64,000 bases of DNA from JAGOTP01 sp964582475 (GTDB taxonomy: Bacteria; Patescibacteriota; Patescibacteriia; 2-12-FULL-60-25), in contig CAZOQS010000005.1 in NCBI GenBank assembly GCA_964582475.1, positions 8,586 to 72,585 of the forward strand, in the 5' to 3' direction. Each line of letters begins with the position of its first letter. Positions within the stretch are counted from its first letter, which is position 1. The position numbers and the translations under genes were made by a program. The notes beneath the pieces are model-generated. The model was not told where the DNA came from. It searched no databases and was given only the letters and a program-made list of their open reading frames with translations. Positions 63,407-64,000 of this stretch are shown in pieces.

Positions 63407-63780
63407 GGCTGCGTTCCCTCCTAATGCGGACACCACACCGTGTGGCTAGCCGCGTTCGAGACAATTTGAGAGACGAACCGAACGACTTTCAAACCAAACC
63501 ATCTGAGCTACATATTGCTTGCAGCTCTTCTTTCTTTTACAAACCTTTTTCTTTCCCTTTCTCGGATTGCCGAAGGAGGCCCAAGGAACAGCTGTACAAA
63601 AAACGGAACGATCAGGACAGAGTTGAGCTCGTCCATCAATTCCGCTAGGTACAACGCTCCATCGCGTGGGGTATGAATCCACTCCGAGGAACGGAGTTTT
63701 TTAACACAATCAATATTAAAAGTCAAATAAATGCTTAGCATCCCTCAAGAATCTTCTTTTTGTGAAAAATTACGTAAATA
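63407..63780 (-). other. Upstream region of the Cys-repeat gene, no gene found
   Basis: This stretch of about 370 bases has mixed composition except for the last 50 bases beside the lipoprotein start, which are G+C-richer and contain the palindrome CCACACGGTGTGG. A possible minus-strand promoter is TTGACT (63721-63726), 17 bases, TAAAAA (63698-63703). An overlapping plus-strand CTCCG/CGGAG hairpin with a T-run (63681-63702) looks like a terminator. Short frames in both directions have no support. Confidence 0.45.
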
Positions 63781-63808
63781 CAAAACACCCCGGATTAAAT
63801 CCAGGATG
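63776..63808 (-). terminator. Terminator downstream of 16S rRNA
   Basis: On the minus strand CATCCTGGAT, loop TTA, ATCCGGGGTG form a 10-base stem with two G-U pairs (63786-63808), followed by TTTTGTATTT. It lies about 150 bases after the 16S 3' end. It would separate the rRNA from the downstream lipoprotein gene. Confidence 0.65.
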
Positions 63809-63818
63809 CTTTCCCTTG

Positions 63819-63837
63819 AACCAAGCTGAGCTTGGTT
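63819..63837 (-). other. Hairpin in the 16S 3' trailer
   Basis: AACCAAGC / GCTTGGTT with a three-base loop, between the 16S 3' end and its terminator. It may be part of the processing signal; this is inference. Confidence 0.4.
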
Positions 63838-63954
63838 GAACCTCAGAAAAGTGACCGCAATGAAACGTCTGACTTTGACGAATTCTTGTAAACAAGAACT
63901 TTCGACCGTCGGGTGATAGATAATTCGCCGTAGCGTCTTATCAAATTTCTCCCT

Positions 63955-64000
63955 AGAAAGGAGGTGATCCATGCGCAGCTTCCGCTACACATGCCTTGTT
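63955..64000 (-). rRNA. rrs: 16S ribosomal RNA, 3' end only (truncated by the window edge)
   Basis: Read on the minus strand, the last bases give AACAAGGCATGTGTAGCGG and then GGATCACCTCCTTTC, the highly conserved 3' terminus of 16S rRNA with the anti-Shine-Dalgarno sequence CCTCC. The gene enters from the right edge and only about 46 bases are visible. The segment between the two conserved blocks differs from common bacterial sequences, which fits a divergent lineage. No 23S, 5S or tRNA gene follows within the 3.4 kb examined before the next operon. Confidence 0.93.

Noticed and set aside
63600..63700. Possible tRNA suggested by GGGGTATGAATCC near 63670
   Set aside because: No matching acceptor stem, D-arm or anticodon arm could be folded at the right distances.
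1..64000. CRISPR arrays, insertion sequences and complete tRNA genes
   Set aside because: No regular direct-repeat and spacer pattern, transposase or full tRNA cloverleaf was recognised by eye on either strand.

Overview
The window reads as a chromosomal segment of a Patescibacteria (Candidate Phyla Radiation) bacterium, probably from the Parcubacteria side near lineages such as Uhrbacteria or Magasanikbacteria. This placement is an inference. It rests on a surface protein with several beta-rich repeats and a C-terminal FVWSD...DWTDD motif, an ECF sigma factor paired with a DUF5667 protein, a VirD4-like ATPase next to a membrane partner, a VanW protein, many glycosyltransferases, and compact operons with short or overlapping junctions. 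No mobile-element genes, CRISPR arrays or complete tRNAs were recognised.

Layout. Positions 1-7.8 kb (minus): mnmA (cut by the left edge), then a six-gene unit of a membrane protein, VirD4-like ATPase, uppP, an L,D-transpeptidase with calcium-type repeats, a D,D-carboxypeptidase and rlmN. 7.8-13.1 kb (minus): nusA-yidC-secD-secF, where SecD carries an inserted parvulin (PPIase) domain. 13.1-14.0 kb (plus): a very G+C-rich lipoprotein gene that looks imported. 14.1-25.9 kb (minus): an 11-kb gene for a 3677-residue cysteine-rich secreted protein, preceded in the operon by a small membrane protein. 25.9-28.5 kb (plus): Hsp20, a 75-residue protein of unknown function and a VanW protein. 28.5-28.7 kb: a candidate structured RNA with its own promoter and terminator. 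28.7-33.3 kb (minus): trxA-trxB-gdhA and infB. 33.4-47.5 kb: a surface-glycan region with GDP-fucose synthesis (gmd, fcl), an alpha-1,2-fucosyltransferase, AsnB, glycosyltransferases, methyltransferases, a Wzx flippase and an O-antigen ligase. 47.6-53.6 kb (minus): an S-layer-like protein preceded by a DUF5667 anti-sigma-like protein and an ECF sigma factor. 53.8-60.5 kb (minus): a second glycan operon with three GT4 enzymes, a second O-antigen ligase, a methyltransferase, YraN and small membrane proteins. 60.6-63.4 kb (minus): a second G+C-rich foreign-looking gene, for a Cys-repeat lipoprotein of the kind common in Myxococcota. 63.96-64 kb (minus): the 3' end of 16S rRNA, followed by its own terminator and by no 23S gene in the window.

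Most of the window serves the cell envelope: membrane-protein and secretory export (YidC, SecDF), peptidoglycan remodelling (UppP, Ldt, carboxypeptidase, VanW), two glycan assembly clusters, a main surface protein with a possible dedicated sigma factor, and a giant cysteine-rich secreted protein. The two G+C-rich lipoprotein genes sit between transcription units and differ strongly from their surroundings in base composition, domain style and ribosome binding site. They are the best candidates for recent transfer from a Myxococcota-like donor, or for an assembly artefact, which should be excluded first. The most unusual items are the SecD-parvulin fusion, the giant protein with its C-x6-C repeats, the two lipoproteins, the stand-alone 16S unit and the 28.5-kb RNA.
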